Source of the DNA: Paracoccaceae bacterium
GTDB lineage: Bacteria; Pseudomonadota; Alphaproteobacteria; Rhodobacterales; Rhodobacteraceae
Direction of reading: 5' to 3'
Assembly: GCA_002697345.1 (NCBI GenBank)
Contig: NZVE01000052.1
Coordinates: 1 to 64,000 of the forward strand
Length of the DNA stretch: 64,000 nt
The translations under genes and the position numbers were made by a program. The notes beneath the pieces were generated by a model that was given only the letters and a program-made list of their open reading frames with translations, was not told the DNA's origin and made no database searches. Below, piece after piece: positions 37,306 through 45,899 of the stretch; positions within the stretch are counted from its first letter, which is position 1; each line of letters begins with the position of its first letter.

Positions 37306-37812
37306 TTAGTCAGAAAATAAACCGACCTTCATATTTTCAGCAGTATAAATTTCCTGTCCATCTGCGAGCATTCTTCCATTAGCTATGCCCATCTTCAATC
37401 TTCGGTCTATCACCCTTGTAAAGTCAACATGATAGGTAACAATTTTTGTTTCGGGGGTGACCATTCCAGTAAACTTCACTTCTCCCACGCCTAAAGCTCT
37501 GCCTCGACCTACCATTCCTCTCCAACCCAGGTTGAAGCCCGTCAGCTGCCAAAGTGCATCTAACCCTAGGCACCCAGGCATAACTGGATCACCTGGAAAG
37601 TGGCACTTAAAAAACCAAAGCGAAGGGTCAATATCGTATTCAGCAACTACATGCCCTTTATTATCAACCCCACGGTCTGAACTTATATCAACCACCCTAT
37701 CCATCATTAACATTGGCGGCATTGGTAGTTGCGGATTTCCCGGACCGAACAACTCACCCGAAGCACACTTCAAAAGGCCTTCTTTATTAAAACTCACTGG
37801 AAAATCTGACAC
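37306..37812 (-). CDS. fabA: 3-hydroxydecanoyl-ACP dehydratase/isomerase
   Basis: Introduces the cis double bond of anaerobic unsaturated fatty-acid synthesis. At 168 residues the catalytic His71 lies in [15 protein letters not shown] and Asp85 in [11 protein letters not shown], near-identical to E. coli positions 70 and 84. The start is GTG at 37812 with GGAG four bases upstream. It heads the fabA-fabB-fabI operon and is divergent from irr. Confidence 0.96.
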   Translation of the reverse strand: MSDFPVSFNKEGLLKCASGELFGPGNPQLPMPPMLMMDRVVDISSDRGVDNKGHVVAEYDIDPSLWFFKCHFPGDPVMPGCLGLDALWQLTGFNLGWRGMVGRGRALGVGEVKFTGMVTPETKIVTYHVDFTRVIDRRLKMGIANGRMLADGQEIYTAENMKVGLFSD

Positions 37813-37848
37813 TCTACTCCACCTTCTATATCTTTATATTTTGATTTT

Positions 37849-37886
37849 ATTATAGCCTGTAACACTTGCATCTAGTCTGGTGCAAG
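37849..37886 (-). promoter_or_regulatory. fabA promoter region with inverted repeat CTTGCAT-N8-GTGCAAG
   Basis: On the minus strand a perfect TATAAT (37854-37849) lies about 40 bases before the fabA GTG. An inverted repeat, CTTGCAT (37865-37871) and GTGCAAG (37880-37886), with an 8-base spacer, covers where the -35 would be. This is a good place for a repressor or activator of the fabAB-I operon. The binding protein is unknown. Confidence 0.45.
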
Positions 37887-37915
37887 GGCTAGCATTACAT
37901 TCTAAATAATCATTA

Positions 37916-37944
37916 TTGTATATTTATATTAAGAAATATATAAC
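37916..37944 (+). promoter_or_regulatory. irr promoter
   Basis: TTGTAT (37916-37921) and TATAAC (37939-37944) are separated by exactly 17 bases and give a transcript start about 30 bases before the irr ATG. Confidence 0.6.
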
Positions 37945-37981
37945 TATGCTAAGGATTGTAGGATTATTGGAATCTAACTTG

Positions 37982-38398
37982 ATGGACACAGCAATAGTAA
38001 AACAAGAGACTACTTGGCTTACAGATGCAGGCCTTAGACCCACACGTCAACGCTTAGCTCTTGCTAACTTACTAGTTGGTGATGGACAGCATAGACATGT
38101 TACTGCAGAGACACTGTATTCTGCAGTAAAAGAATCTGATGAAAGCGTGTCCCTAGCTACTATCTATAACACATTAAAAGTTTTTTCAGATGCAGGACTA
38201 ATTAGAGAAATACTAGTAGACGGTTCTAAGTCGTATTTTGATACCCGAATAGATGATCACCCTCACTTTTATTGGGAAGATGAGAGCAAACTTACAGATG
38301 CACCCAAAGACCAATTAGAGATTTCAAGTCTACCAAAAGCACCATCAGGAACTAAAGTTTCAAAAGTTGATGTTGTTATTAGATTAAGAAAAACATAA
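37982..38398 (+). CDS. irr: Fur-family iron response regulator Irr
   Basis: An alphaproteobacterial Irr of 138 residues. TDAGLRPTRQRLALANLLV and GDGQHRHVTAETLYSAV make the winged helix, VSLATIYNTLKVFSDAGLI is the recognition helix region, and DGSKSYFDTRIDDHPHFYWE is the Irr-type metal/haem segment. Unlike Fur it lacks the CxxC C-terminal pair and ends KVDVVIRLRKT. It senses iron through haem status and represses iron-using genes. The ATG at 37982 matches the family N-terminus; a longer in-frame ATG at 37944 overlaps the promoter. Divergent from fabA, the usual Rhizobiales/Rhodobacterales order. Confidence 0.94.
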   Translation: MDTAIVKQETTWLTDAGLRPTRQRLALANLLVGDGQHRHVTAETLYSAVKESDESVSLATIYNTLKVFSDAGLIREILVDGSKSYFDTRIDDHPHFYWEDESKLTDAPKDQLEISSLPKAPSGTKVSKVDVVIRLRKT

Positions 38399-38461
38399 TT
38401 TTAAAGCTCTTTCTATGCCATGCGTAAATTAATAAAAATAACATCGTAAAGGCATAGGATC

Positions 38462-39562
38462 ATGCAAATCTATAATCCATTCAAGAAATTTAAAACGCCA
38501 ATAACTGTTTCTGAGGTTTTCAGTGAAAGTGAGGTAGAGTTAGCAAACAGAAACTCTGGTATGCCTTTAGAAAGCTTAGAGTACGACATTACACCAACTG
38601 GTCAACATTATCTACTCACACATTTTGATATACCTCACCTAGATAAAGATAAACACATCATTTCTTTTTCTGGAGACTTTTCAAGGCCATACTCACTTAG
38701 CTATGATGAAATAAGATCACTGCCCGCAGAGACACTACCTGTAACTTTAGAGTGCGCTGGAAATGGTCGTACCGGTGTTGACCCAAGAAGTTTTTCAATG
38801 CCATGGAAGTATGGAGCAGTTGGAACTTCCGAGTGGACAGGGACAAAGTTAAGACCTCTATTAAAGGAGGCCTGTGTAAAATCTGATGTCGTCGAGATAT
38901 CATTTACAGGAGCTGATCGCGGATATGACTCTGGTCACGAACATAATTTTGCTAGAAGTCTAACCTTGGCACAAATTGAAGAGCTAGAAGTGTTGCTTGT
39001 TTATCAAATGAACGGCATACCTTTACTCCCTCAACACGGAGCTCCATTAAGGATCATTGTTCCAGGCTGGTATGGAATGGCTAGTGTAAAATGGTTAACA
39101 GACATCAAAGCACTTAAAAAACCATTTGACGGATATCAACAAATTGGAACATACCGGTTTCGTCAGAGTAGAGAAGAAGTTGGCAAACCCATAACAGAAA
39201 TGCGGGTAAAATCTCTTATGAAACCACCAGGCGTACCGGACTGGACATCTCGTAAAAGATTAGTTTCACCTGGCTTAATACCGTTGACAGGGCGAGCATG
39301 GTCAGGTGGAGGTAAAAAAATTATTAGGGTTGAAGTTTTAATTAATAACAAATGGGTTGAAGCTAAGTTAAACAAGCAACATTCAAAATATTCATGGACA
39401 AAATGGATGCTCGATTGGTTAGCGAAGCCAGGTCATCATATCCTAAGCTGTAAAGCTACTGACGAAACAGGCGACACACAGCCGGTAAATCCTATATTTG
39501 ACGTCGGTGGTTTCGCAAATAATTCTATCCAAAAAACAGAAGTATTTGTAAACGATTATTAG
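38462..39562 (+). CDS. Sulfite-oxidase-fold molybdopterin oxidoreductase
   Basis: A protein of 366 residues with an Oxidored_molyb domain (~50-230) and a Mo-co dimerisation domain (~255-360). Molybdenum is coordinated by Cys98 in PVTLECAGNGRTGVDP. PLRIIVPGWYGMASVKWLTD and AWSGGGKKIIRVEVLINN are typical of sulfite oxidase relatives. No Tat signal and no haem domain are seen, so a cytosolic member of the family is likely; whether it oxidises sulfite or another substrate is open. It follows irr by 63 bases on the same strand and converges with an SDR gene. Confidence 0.85.
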   Translation: MQIYNPFKKFKTPITVSEVFSESEVELANRNSGMPLESLEYDITPTGQHYLLTHFDIPHLDKDKHIISFSGDFSRPYSLSYDEIRSLPAETLPVTLECAGNGRTGVDPRSFSMPWKYGAVGTSEWTGTKLRPLLKEACVKSDVVEISFTGADRGYDSGHEHNFARSLTLAQIEELEVLLVYQMNGIPLLPQHGAPLRIIVPGWYGMASVKWLTDIKALKKPFDGYQQIGTYRFRQSREEVGKPITEMRVKSLMKPPGVPDWTSRKRLVSPGLIPLTGRAWSGGGKKIIRVEVLINNKWVEAKLNKQHSKYSWTKWMLDWLAKPGHHILSCKATDETGDTQPVNPIFDVGGFANNSIQKTEVFVNDY

Positions 39563-39577
39563 TACTTTAAATTATCT

Positions 39578-40366
39578 TCAAACAGATTTAATTAACCCAC
39601 CATCGCAGCGAATTTGACTTCCCGTTATGTAACTTGCAGATTTACTAGCCAAAAAGGTTGCAACAGCAGAGAATTCAGCCACCGTTCCATAGCGAGCCAA
39701 AGGGATGGTAGCCATAGAGGCCTTTCTAACTTCTTCCACTGTTGAATTATTTCGCTTAGCTGCTGCTAGATCAATTTCACCAACACGTGCCGTATCAATC
39801 CTACCTGGCAATAACATATTAACAGTTATGCCTTCCGCAGCTAAATCGTTAGATAGAGACTTAGACCAACCGACCAATGAAGCTCTTACCAGATTCGACA
39901 ATGCTAAGTTAGCAATTGGTTGAATCAACCCAGAGGACCCGATTGTTATTATTCGACCCCATTTTTGTTCACGCATATGAGGTAATAACTTATCTGTAAT
40001 TTGTACTACCCTGGTAACCATTGCCTCTAGCTGACCGGGCAATGCAGCAATATCGACATCTACCATTTTCCCAGGAGGTGGCCCCCCTGTGTTGTTAACT
40101 AATATATCTGCACCACCCAAAAACTTTTGGACGGCAGCATAAATAAGCACAACTGATTCTGGTTCATTCAGGTCTACCCTTACGTAATATGCTTTACCCC
40201 CACCACGATTATTAATCTTCTCTATATTTTCTTTTAGTTTATCTTCTGATCTTCCAGTTAAAAGGACGTTAACACCTTCATCTGCCAGTGCTTCTGCAAT
40301 GCCCAATCCAAGACCTCTACTAGAAGACATTACTAACGCATTTTTTTTACCTAATCCCATATCCAT
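39578..40366 (-). CDS. SDR-family oxidoreductase without the Tyr-x3-Lys pair
   Basis: A short-chain dehydrogenase of 262 residues. The cofactor turn is SSSRGLGLGIAEALADEG and NNTGGPPPG is the NNAG equivalent. The catalytic Ser remains (TIGSSGLI), but where Tyr-x3-Lys is expected the sequence reads NLALSNLVRASLVGWS, so classical proton relay is missing. FabG-like proteins with this LALSN ending form a recognised subgroup of unknown activity. The ATG at 40366 has GAGGGA seven bases upstream; a longer frame reaches 40441 without one. Convergent with the sulfite-oxidase-fold gene. Confidence 0.8.
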   Translation of the reverse strand: MDMGLGKKNALVMSSSRGLGLGIAEALADEGVNVLLTGRSEDKLKENIEKINNRGGGKAYYVRVDLNEPESVVLIYAAVQKFLGGADILVNNTGGPPPGKMVDVDIAALPGQLEAMVTRVVQITDKLLPHMREQKWGRIITIGSSGLIQPIANLALSNLVRASLVGWSKSLSNDLAAEGITVNMLLPGRIDTARVGEIDLAAAKRNNSTVEEVRKASMATIPLARYGTVAEFSAVATFLASKSASYITGSQIRCDGGLIKSV

Positions 40367-40494
40367 TGAACAGTCCCTCGTTATTAAAAAGTATATATCA
40401 GCTATCTGCCTGATAGCGTTGTTAGCTTCAACGCACAACAATACAATTGACTGTAAATAAGATTTAAATCTTATTTTCTAAAACATCGAAACTA

Positions 40495-42105
40495 CTAAAG
40501 TTGATTAAACTTCACATCTCGACCTGGAGCTGCTGCAAGCAATTCTTTAGTGTATGGATGTTGAGGGTTATTATAAACATCAGTAGTTTTCCCCTGCTCA
40601 ACGACCTTACCATGTTGCATTACTACTACCCTGTCGCATACTTGCGCCGCAACACGTAAATCATGAGTGATAAATAGCATTGCCATGCCAAAACGCTGTC
40701 TAATATCAAGAAATAAATCTAAAACTTGTCTTTGAACAGACACATCTAGGGCTGATACTGCCTCATCAGCCACTATAAGTTTTGGCTCCATTACAACTGC
40801 CCGAGCTATACAAATACGTTGCCGCTGACCTCCAGAAAATTGATGTGGAAACCTCCCCATTGCATCAGGCGAAATACCGACAATTTCTAGAACCTCACGT
40901 GCCTTAGCAACAGCCTCAGTCTTTCTCATACCAAAGTTCATTGGACCCTCTATAAGGGATTGCTCAATCGTCCTTCTTGGATTCAAGGAGCGGTAAGGGT
41001 CTTGGAATACAATTTGAAATTCGTTCCTTTGAGGCCTTAAATGACTTCTAGAAAGAGTCGAGATATCCTTTCCATTGATCGTTATACTCCCGTCTGTGGG
41101 GTCAATTAATCTAACAAGACATCTAGCTAATGTGGATTTCCCAGAGCCAGACTCTCCAACTATTCCTACTAACTCTCCACCATGGAGATCTAAGGAAACA
41201 TCCTGAACAGCTTTTACTGTTCTGCCATTACCAAAAACACCTAAACTTCCGTAGGTTTTATGTACGGATGACATCTGAACAACTTTTGTATCTTGTACAT
41301 TTTCCATAGATCTATCAGGTGGGTCTAGAGATGGCACAGAATTAATTAACATCTGCGTATAGGGGTGTTCGGGAGAATGAAGAATTTTGTCTCGACTTCC
41401 CTCTTCAACAACAATACCATTTTGCATAACGACTACCCGGTCAGCGATATCAGCTACCACACCAAAATCATGCGTGATGAACAGAACACCCATCCCTTTA
41501 ATTCGCTGAATCTCTTTTACTAATGCTAAAACTTCTGCCTGTGTTGTCACATCCAAAGCAGTAGTGGGCTCATCGGCTATTAGAAGGTTTGGCTCAAGAA
41601 CAAGCGCCATTGCAATCATAATTCGCTGACGCTGTCCTCCTGAAAGTTGGTGAGGATAAGTATTAAATATCTTTGTTGGATCTGGTAATTTTACTGCATC
41701 CATTGCTTCCAGTATAATTTTTTTTCGTTCTTGTTCGTTATGCTTTGTATGGATAGTGAGAAGCTCTTCTATTTGCTTTCCAACCTTCATAACCGGGTTC
41801 AAGGCTGTCATAGGCTCTTGAAAAATCATCCCTATCTTGCTACCTCTAAACTTTCTCATTTCGTTATTATCTTTACTTAAAAGATCTTCACCTTCTAGTA
41901 AGATTTTTCCAGCTGTAGGGGTCAGTTCTTTACGAGGAATAAGTCCCATAATAGTAAATGCAGTAACAGATTTACCCGAACCAGATTCTCCAACAACACA
42001 AACAATTTCACCTTTATCAACGTTAAGACTAACACCCTCTATAGCGAACTCTCTGTCCGCTCCCGTTGGAAGTTTCACTGTTAAGTTTTCAATCTTTAAG
42101 ACCAT
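40495..42105 (-). CDS. Dipeptide/oligopeptide-type ABC transporter, fused double ATPase
   Basis: Two ABC ATPase domains in one chain of 536 residues (~1-265 and ~275-536), equivalent to DppD plus DppF. Both are intact: Walker A GESGSGKSVTAFT and GESGSGKSTLARC, signatures LSGGQRQRIMIAMAL and FSGGQRQRICIARAV, with oligopeptide-type C-terminal pieces HPYTQMLINSVPS and HPYTKELLAAAPG. It energises the two permeases encoded just upstream (42140-43944). The module works as an importer with the binding protein at 44030-45628. Confidence 0.92.
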   Translation of the reverse strand: MVLKIENLTVKLPTGADREFAIEGVSLNVDKGEIVCVVGESGSGKSVTAFTIMGLIPRKELTPTAGKILLEGEDLLSKDNNEMRKFRGSKIGMIFQEPMTALNPVMKVGKQIEELLTIHTKHNEQERKKIILEAMDAVKLPDPTKIFNTYPHQLSGGQRQRIMIAMALVLEPNLLIADEPTTALDVTTQAEVLALVKEIQRIKGMGVLFITHDFGVVADIADRVVVMQNGIVVEEGSRDKILHSPEHPYTQMLINSVPSLDPPDRSMENVQDTKVVQMSSVHKTYGSLGVFGNGRTVKAVQDVSLDLHGGELVGIVGESGSGKSTLARCLVRLIDPTDGSITINGKDISTLSRSHLRPQRNEFQIVFQDPYRSLNPRRTIEQSLIEGPMNFGMRKTEAVAKAREVLEIVGISPDAMGRFPHQFSGGQRQRICIARAVVMEPKLIVADEAVSALDVSVQRQVLDLFLDIRQRFGMAMLFITHDLRVAAQVCDRVVVMQHGKVVEQGKTTDVYNNPQHPYTKELLAAAPGRDVKFNQL

Positions 42106-42139
42106 CTTATATAGCTTTCTTTACCGTATTATTAATAGT

Positions 42140-43003
42140 TTACATCTTCTTCGCAATTCGCGGATCTAACGTATCTCTCAGACCATCTCCTACGATATTA
42201 ACAGACATAACTGTTACACCTAATGCCACTCCAGGGAAAAATATTATCCACGGGCAGAGTTGGAAATAAGTTCTGCCCTCAGACATTATGTTACCCCAAC
42301 TAGGAATTTCAGGTGGAATACCAGCTCCAAGGAAACCCAATATACTTTCTGTTAACATTGCAGACGCACACACATATGTGGCCTGAACAATTAAGGGAGC
42401 GATCGTGTTCGGTAGAATGTGCCTTATCATAATACTAGGGAGCTTTGTCCCTGCAGCTATTGCCGCCTCTACATAAGCTTCCTCTCGAACAGTGAGCACA
42501 ACAGAGCGAACTAAACGAACGACCCTTGGTATTTCTGGGATAGTAATAGCTACGATCACTGTAAATAATGTAGCACCAGTTAAAGATATTAGTGCTATAG
42601 CAAGAAGAATACCAGGTATCGCCATAAGACCATCCATAACTCTCATTATAATTGCATCAAGGATCCTTATATAACCAGCCAAAAGACCGAGCACCAAACC
42701 AAAACCTACTGCAATCACGGCAACCGCCACGCCAACTGAAAGTGATATTCTGCCACCCCAAACAGATCTTGCAAATATATCTCTACCCAAAGGGTCTGTT
42801 CCAAACCACATGTCAGCACCAGGTGGTTTAATTCTTATCATAGGGTTTATTGAGGTGGGACTTTCTGTAAATATTGGTCCAAATAATGCTATCAAGCTTA
42901 AAACAGCTAAGATAACTAGACCAGTCATTAACCCCTTGTTTCCATATATTATTTTGAAGATACTAGGATCTTCTTTTAATGTAAGTGCTGATGTATCTGC
43001 CAT
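42140..43003 (-). CDS. ABC transporter permease, DppC type
   Basis: An inner-membrane permease of 287 residues with six predicted spans. The N-terminal span is LVILAVLSLIALFGP, then WFGTDPLGRDIFARSVWGGR typical of OppC/DppC. The EAA loop that contacts the ATPase is EAAIAAGTKLPSIMIRHILP. The C-terminal motif GDGLRDTLDPR is a family hallmark. Its ATG overlaps the stop of the DppB-type gene by one base (TAATG). Confidence 0.92.
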   Translation of the reverse strand: MADTSALTLKEDPSIFKIIYGNKGLMTGLVILAVLSLIALFGPIFTESPTSINPMIRIKPPGADMWFGTDPLGRDIFARSVWGGRISLSVGVAVAVIAVGFGLVLGLLAGYIRILDAIIMRVMDGLMAIPGILLAIALISLTGATLFTVIVAITIPEIPRVVRLVRSVVLTVREEAYVEAAIAAGTKLPSIMIRHILPNTIAPLIVQATYVCASAMLTESILGFLGAGIPPEIPSWGNIMSEGRTYFQLCPWIIFFPGVALGVTVMSVNIVGDGLRDTLDPRIAKKM

Positions 43004-43944
43004 TAGTATCTTATCCTTGGGTCTATAAGTGTATAACTTAGATCGATTAATAAATTGATAAAAATGTATATGAAGCTAAAGAATAGAATTAAGCCTTGGA
43101 TCACACCATAATCGCGAGATAGGACTGCATCCAAAACCAAGCGCCCAAGCCCAGGTATGTTATAAACACTTTCTGTTACAACCACCCCACCAATCATTAG
43201 GGCAATACTTATTCCAAGAACTGTTACTATCGGAACTGCCGCATTTGGTAATGCGTGTCTAAGTAAAATCTTGAATTCACTTTGGCCCTTTGCACGGGCA
43301 GTCCTAACATAATCCTCGTTAAGAACCTCCACAACTGAAGCTCGCGTCATTCGCGATATCAGAGCAATATATATAACACTTAGAGTAACAGCAGGCATTG
43401 TTATATGTTTCACAAACTGTAAAAAACTGTCGTCGAAGGGACTTCGGTATCCCTGAACCGGCAACCATCGTAATTCCATAGCAAAGATATAAACTAGGAT
43501 ATATCCGAGCACAAAAACGGGTATCGAGAACCCTGCCACTGAAAAAATCATAACAAATTTATCAACCCAACTACCGGCTTTATAAGCCGCCAACGTACCT
43601 AAGGGGATAGCCACTAAAATGGTGAGAATTATTGTGGTTGCCGCCAATAGTAAAGTGGGCTCAATTCTTTGCGATATTAGCTTTGTTACTTGCATATTAG
43701 AGTGATAAGATTTTCCAAGATCACCAGAAGCAAGCTGCACAAACCACTTACCCATTTGAACGGGTATAGGATCTGCAAGGCCAAGTTTAATTCGAATTTC
43801 CTGAATATCTTCTGCTGTCGCATAATCTCCAGCGATAACTGACGCTGGGTCTCCTGGACCTAAACGAATTATACAAAAAACGAATAATGCGACTACAACC
43901 ATCACTGGGATTGTGGCAAGGATTCGCTTTATAACGTAAACCAT
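43003..43944 (-). CDS. ABC transporter permease, DppB type
   Basis: The partner permease, 313 residues with six spans. MVYVIKRILATIPVMVVVA opens it and the DppB-type LGPGDPASVIAGDYATAEDI follows. The EAA loop is YVRTARAKGQSEFKILLRHALP, cut here to its core RAKGQSEFKILLRHALP. The end DLSYTLIDPRIRY is typical. It lies after the substrate-binding protein gene, from which it is separated by a perfect 11-bp hairpin. Confidence 0.92.
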   Translation of the reverse strand: MVYVIKRILATIPVMVVVALFVFCIIRLGPGDPASVIAGDYATAEDIQEIRIKLGLADPIPVQMGKWFVQLASGDLGKSYHSNMQVTKLISQRIEPTLLLAATTIILTILVAIPLGTLAAYKAGSWVDKFVMIFSVAGFSIPVFVLGYILVYIFAMELRWLPVQGYRSPFDDSFLQFVKHITMPAVTLSVIYIALISRMTRASVVEVLNEDYVRTARAKGQSEFKILLRHALPNAAVPIVTVLGISIALMIGGVVVTESVYNIPGLGRLVLDAVLSRDYGVIQGLILFFSFIYIFINLLIDLSYTLIDPRIRY

Positions 43945-43987
43945 TAGTTATCTCCGGATATTATGAATGTTTATAATTTTTTTGGTA

Positions 43988-44015
43988 GCTGATCGCCCAA
44001 ATACGGGCGATCAGC
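43988..44015 (-). terminator. Perfect 11-bp intercistronic hairpin between binding-protein and permease genes
   Basis: GCTGATCGCCC (43988-43998) and GGGCGATCAGC (44005-44015) pair perfectly around a six-base loop, 14 bases after the binding-protein stop. On the minus strand no U-run follows, so it probably acts as a partial terminator or 3'-end stabiliser giving more binding protein than permease. Confidence 0.65.
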
Positions 44016-44029
44016 ATTTTATAGAGGAC

Positions 44030-45628
44030 TTATTTAGAGATGTTCCAGAAGAACTGTACTGGAGACTTAATAAGACCTTTCACGTTGTTACGATAAGCAA
44101 CAGGTGAAAAGAACTGACCCAAGTGACCAGAGAACGCGTTTGTCCAAGCTTGATTTTGAACTATAGACGATAGCTCTTGCTGCTCTGCCAAAGAACCTGC
44201 AACAAAGAATTTAGTCCGCGCTGCTTCAGATACTGGATCTGTCGGCCAGCCGAACCAACCAGCGTCAGGGTTTCCTGAAAACGCAATAGAAGTTGGGTTC
44301 ATAATGTCAGCACCAATCCACCAAGTGTGGAAAATGTTCCATCCACCTTCAGATACTGGATCTCTTTTCGCTCTACGAGAAGTAAGTGTTGACCAGTCCA
44401 TAGCTTGTACTTCAACTGTAAATCCAGCTTCTCTAAGCTTTTGTGCTGTAACTAATGAGAAGTTTGAAAGCACTGGAATATCAGTTGGTTGCATGATTAT
44501 TACTGGAGTACCATCATATCCTGCCGCTGTAAGAGCTGCTTTTGCTTTTGCAGTATCAGCAACCTGAATAATGTCATTTGCTATGTCTGTTGCCATAGGC
44601 GTACCACATGGGAAAACCGAGTAACAAGTTGCCCAGTATGCCGGATCACCGATTGCTGTTGCCAAGTAATCTTCCTGTTTAACAGCCATCAAAGCAGCAC
44701 GTCTGATTTCAACATTGTCAAATGGAGGTAGAACATGGTTGAACCTTAAGAAACCAATATTTCCTAGTGGATCGTTAACCTCTACTGTTATGTCAGGGTT
44801 AGATGCCATAAGTGGTGCGAGATCATTTGCCGGAGACTCAAAGAAGTCAACTTCACCAGTTTGCAAAGCGTTCATAGCTGTCATTTGGTCTGGGAAGTAT
44901 GTCCAGATAACTTTGTCAACAAGTGCTAACTTACCACCAGCGGCAGCTGATGCTGGCTCACTACGTGGGTTATAGCCCTCAAATTTCGTGTACTCAACTG
45001 TACTACCAGGCACCCAATCATCTTTACTAAACATGAAAGGTCCAGATCCTGTGAAGTCAGTGATCTGCTCGAAAGCATCTGTCGCAGCGACTGAAGCTGG
45101 CATCATGAATGGAACATTAGACGAAATTTTTCCGATTGATTCTAGTACTAGACCGAATGGCTTAGCGAGCTCAAATGTAAATGTTTTATCATCCACAGCT
45201 GTCATGCTGCCCATAGCTGTCATGAGAGCTTGTCCCATTCCATCTCTTTTACCCCAACGCGCTAGCGAAGCTACACAGTCTGCTGCAGTAACTGGATCAC
45301 CGTTGTGCCACGTTAAACCATCACGCAAAGTGAACGACCAATTCATGCCATCGTCAGATTTAGTGTATGTATCAACCATTTGAGGCTGAACATTAAAGTC
45401 TGAATCCATCGCAAATAGCGTATCATAGATTAGGTAACCGTGATTTCGACTAATATAAGCAGTAGTCCAAATTGGGTCTAGATTTTTTAGATCAGCATGC
45501 GGAATCACTCTAAGTACGGATTCATGCCCACCTGCTTGAGCAAATGAGAATACACTCATCCCCCCCATAAGTAAGGCTGTTAGACCACCAACGATCTTTC
45601 CCCTTACATTAGTAAGTATATTAAACAT
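44030..45628 (-). CDS. ABC transporter substrate-binding protein, family 5 (peptide/nickel type)
   Basis: A periplasmic solute-binding protein of 532 residues, SBP_bac_5 family. The signal peptide is residues ~1-32 (KIVGGLTALLMGGMSVFSFAQA). The mature protein has the family landmarks LDPIWTTAYISRNHGYLIYD, WSFTLRDGLTWHNGDPVTAAD and RAALMAVKQEDYLATAIGD. Ligands of the family are peptides, opines or other amide compounds. It is the first gene of the transporter operon (binding protein, DppB, DppC, ATPase) and is divergent from the M81 peptidase, which suggests that the cargo is a peptide-like compound. Confidence 0.92.
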   Translation of the reverse strand: MFNILTNVRGKIVGGLTALLMGGMSVFSFAQAGGHESVLRVIPHADLKNLDPIWTTAYISRNHGYLIYDTLFAMDSDFNVQPQMVDTYTKSDDGMNWSFTLRDGLTWHNGDPVTAADCVASLARWGKRDGMGQALMTAMGSMTAVDDKTFTFELAKPFGLVLESIGKISSNVPFMMPASVAATDAFEQITDFTGSGPFMFSKDDWVPGSTVEYTKFEGYNPRSEPASAAAGGKLALVDKVIWTYFPDQMTAMNALQTGEVDFFESPANDLAPLMASNPDITVEVNDPLGNIGFLRFNHVLPPFDNVEIRRAALMAVKQEDYLATAIGDPAYWATCYSVFPCGTPMATDIANDIIQVADTAKAKAALTAAGYDGTPVIIMQPTDIPVLSNFSLVTAQKLREAGFTVEVQAMDWSTLTSRRAKRDPVSEGGWNIFHTWWIGADIMNPTSIAFSGNPDAGWFGWPTDPVSEAARTKFFVAGSLAEQQELSSIVQNQAWTNAFSGHLGQFFSPVAYRNNVKGLIKSPVQFFWNISK

Positions 45629-45705
45629 ATTGTATTTCCCTTCATTCTAATTAAACCAGGCATATCAGATTAAAATTAATATGCATTGCCGGTAGTGAAT
45701 AGACC

Positions 45706-45738
45706 CTTATAAACAGTTTTTTTGACCTGGAATGTCAA
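45706..45738 (-). promoter_or_regulatory. Candidate promoter/operator of the binding-protein operon
   Basis: On the minus strand TTGACA (45738-45733) is followed by TATAAG (45711-45706) after 21 bases, a longer spacing than ideal. The -35 is part of the inverted repeat TTGAC-N7-GTCAA (45722-45738), which could be an operator. Distance to the binding-protein ATG is about 78 bases. Confidence 0.35.
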
Positions 45739-45899
45739 GGGTTTAACGAGAATAAGTTTAAAAAATTTAAAATATATATGATATATACCCAATTTAGGGC
45801 GCAGTTAATCAAAAGAAAAAAGTAACTAGATAAAATGTTTGACAAATCCAAGTTATGTGATGAGAAATAGGAGCCTCAAATACTTTAGGATGAAAAGAG

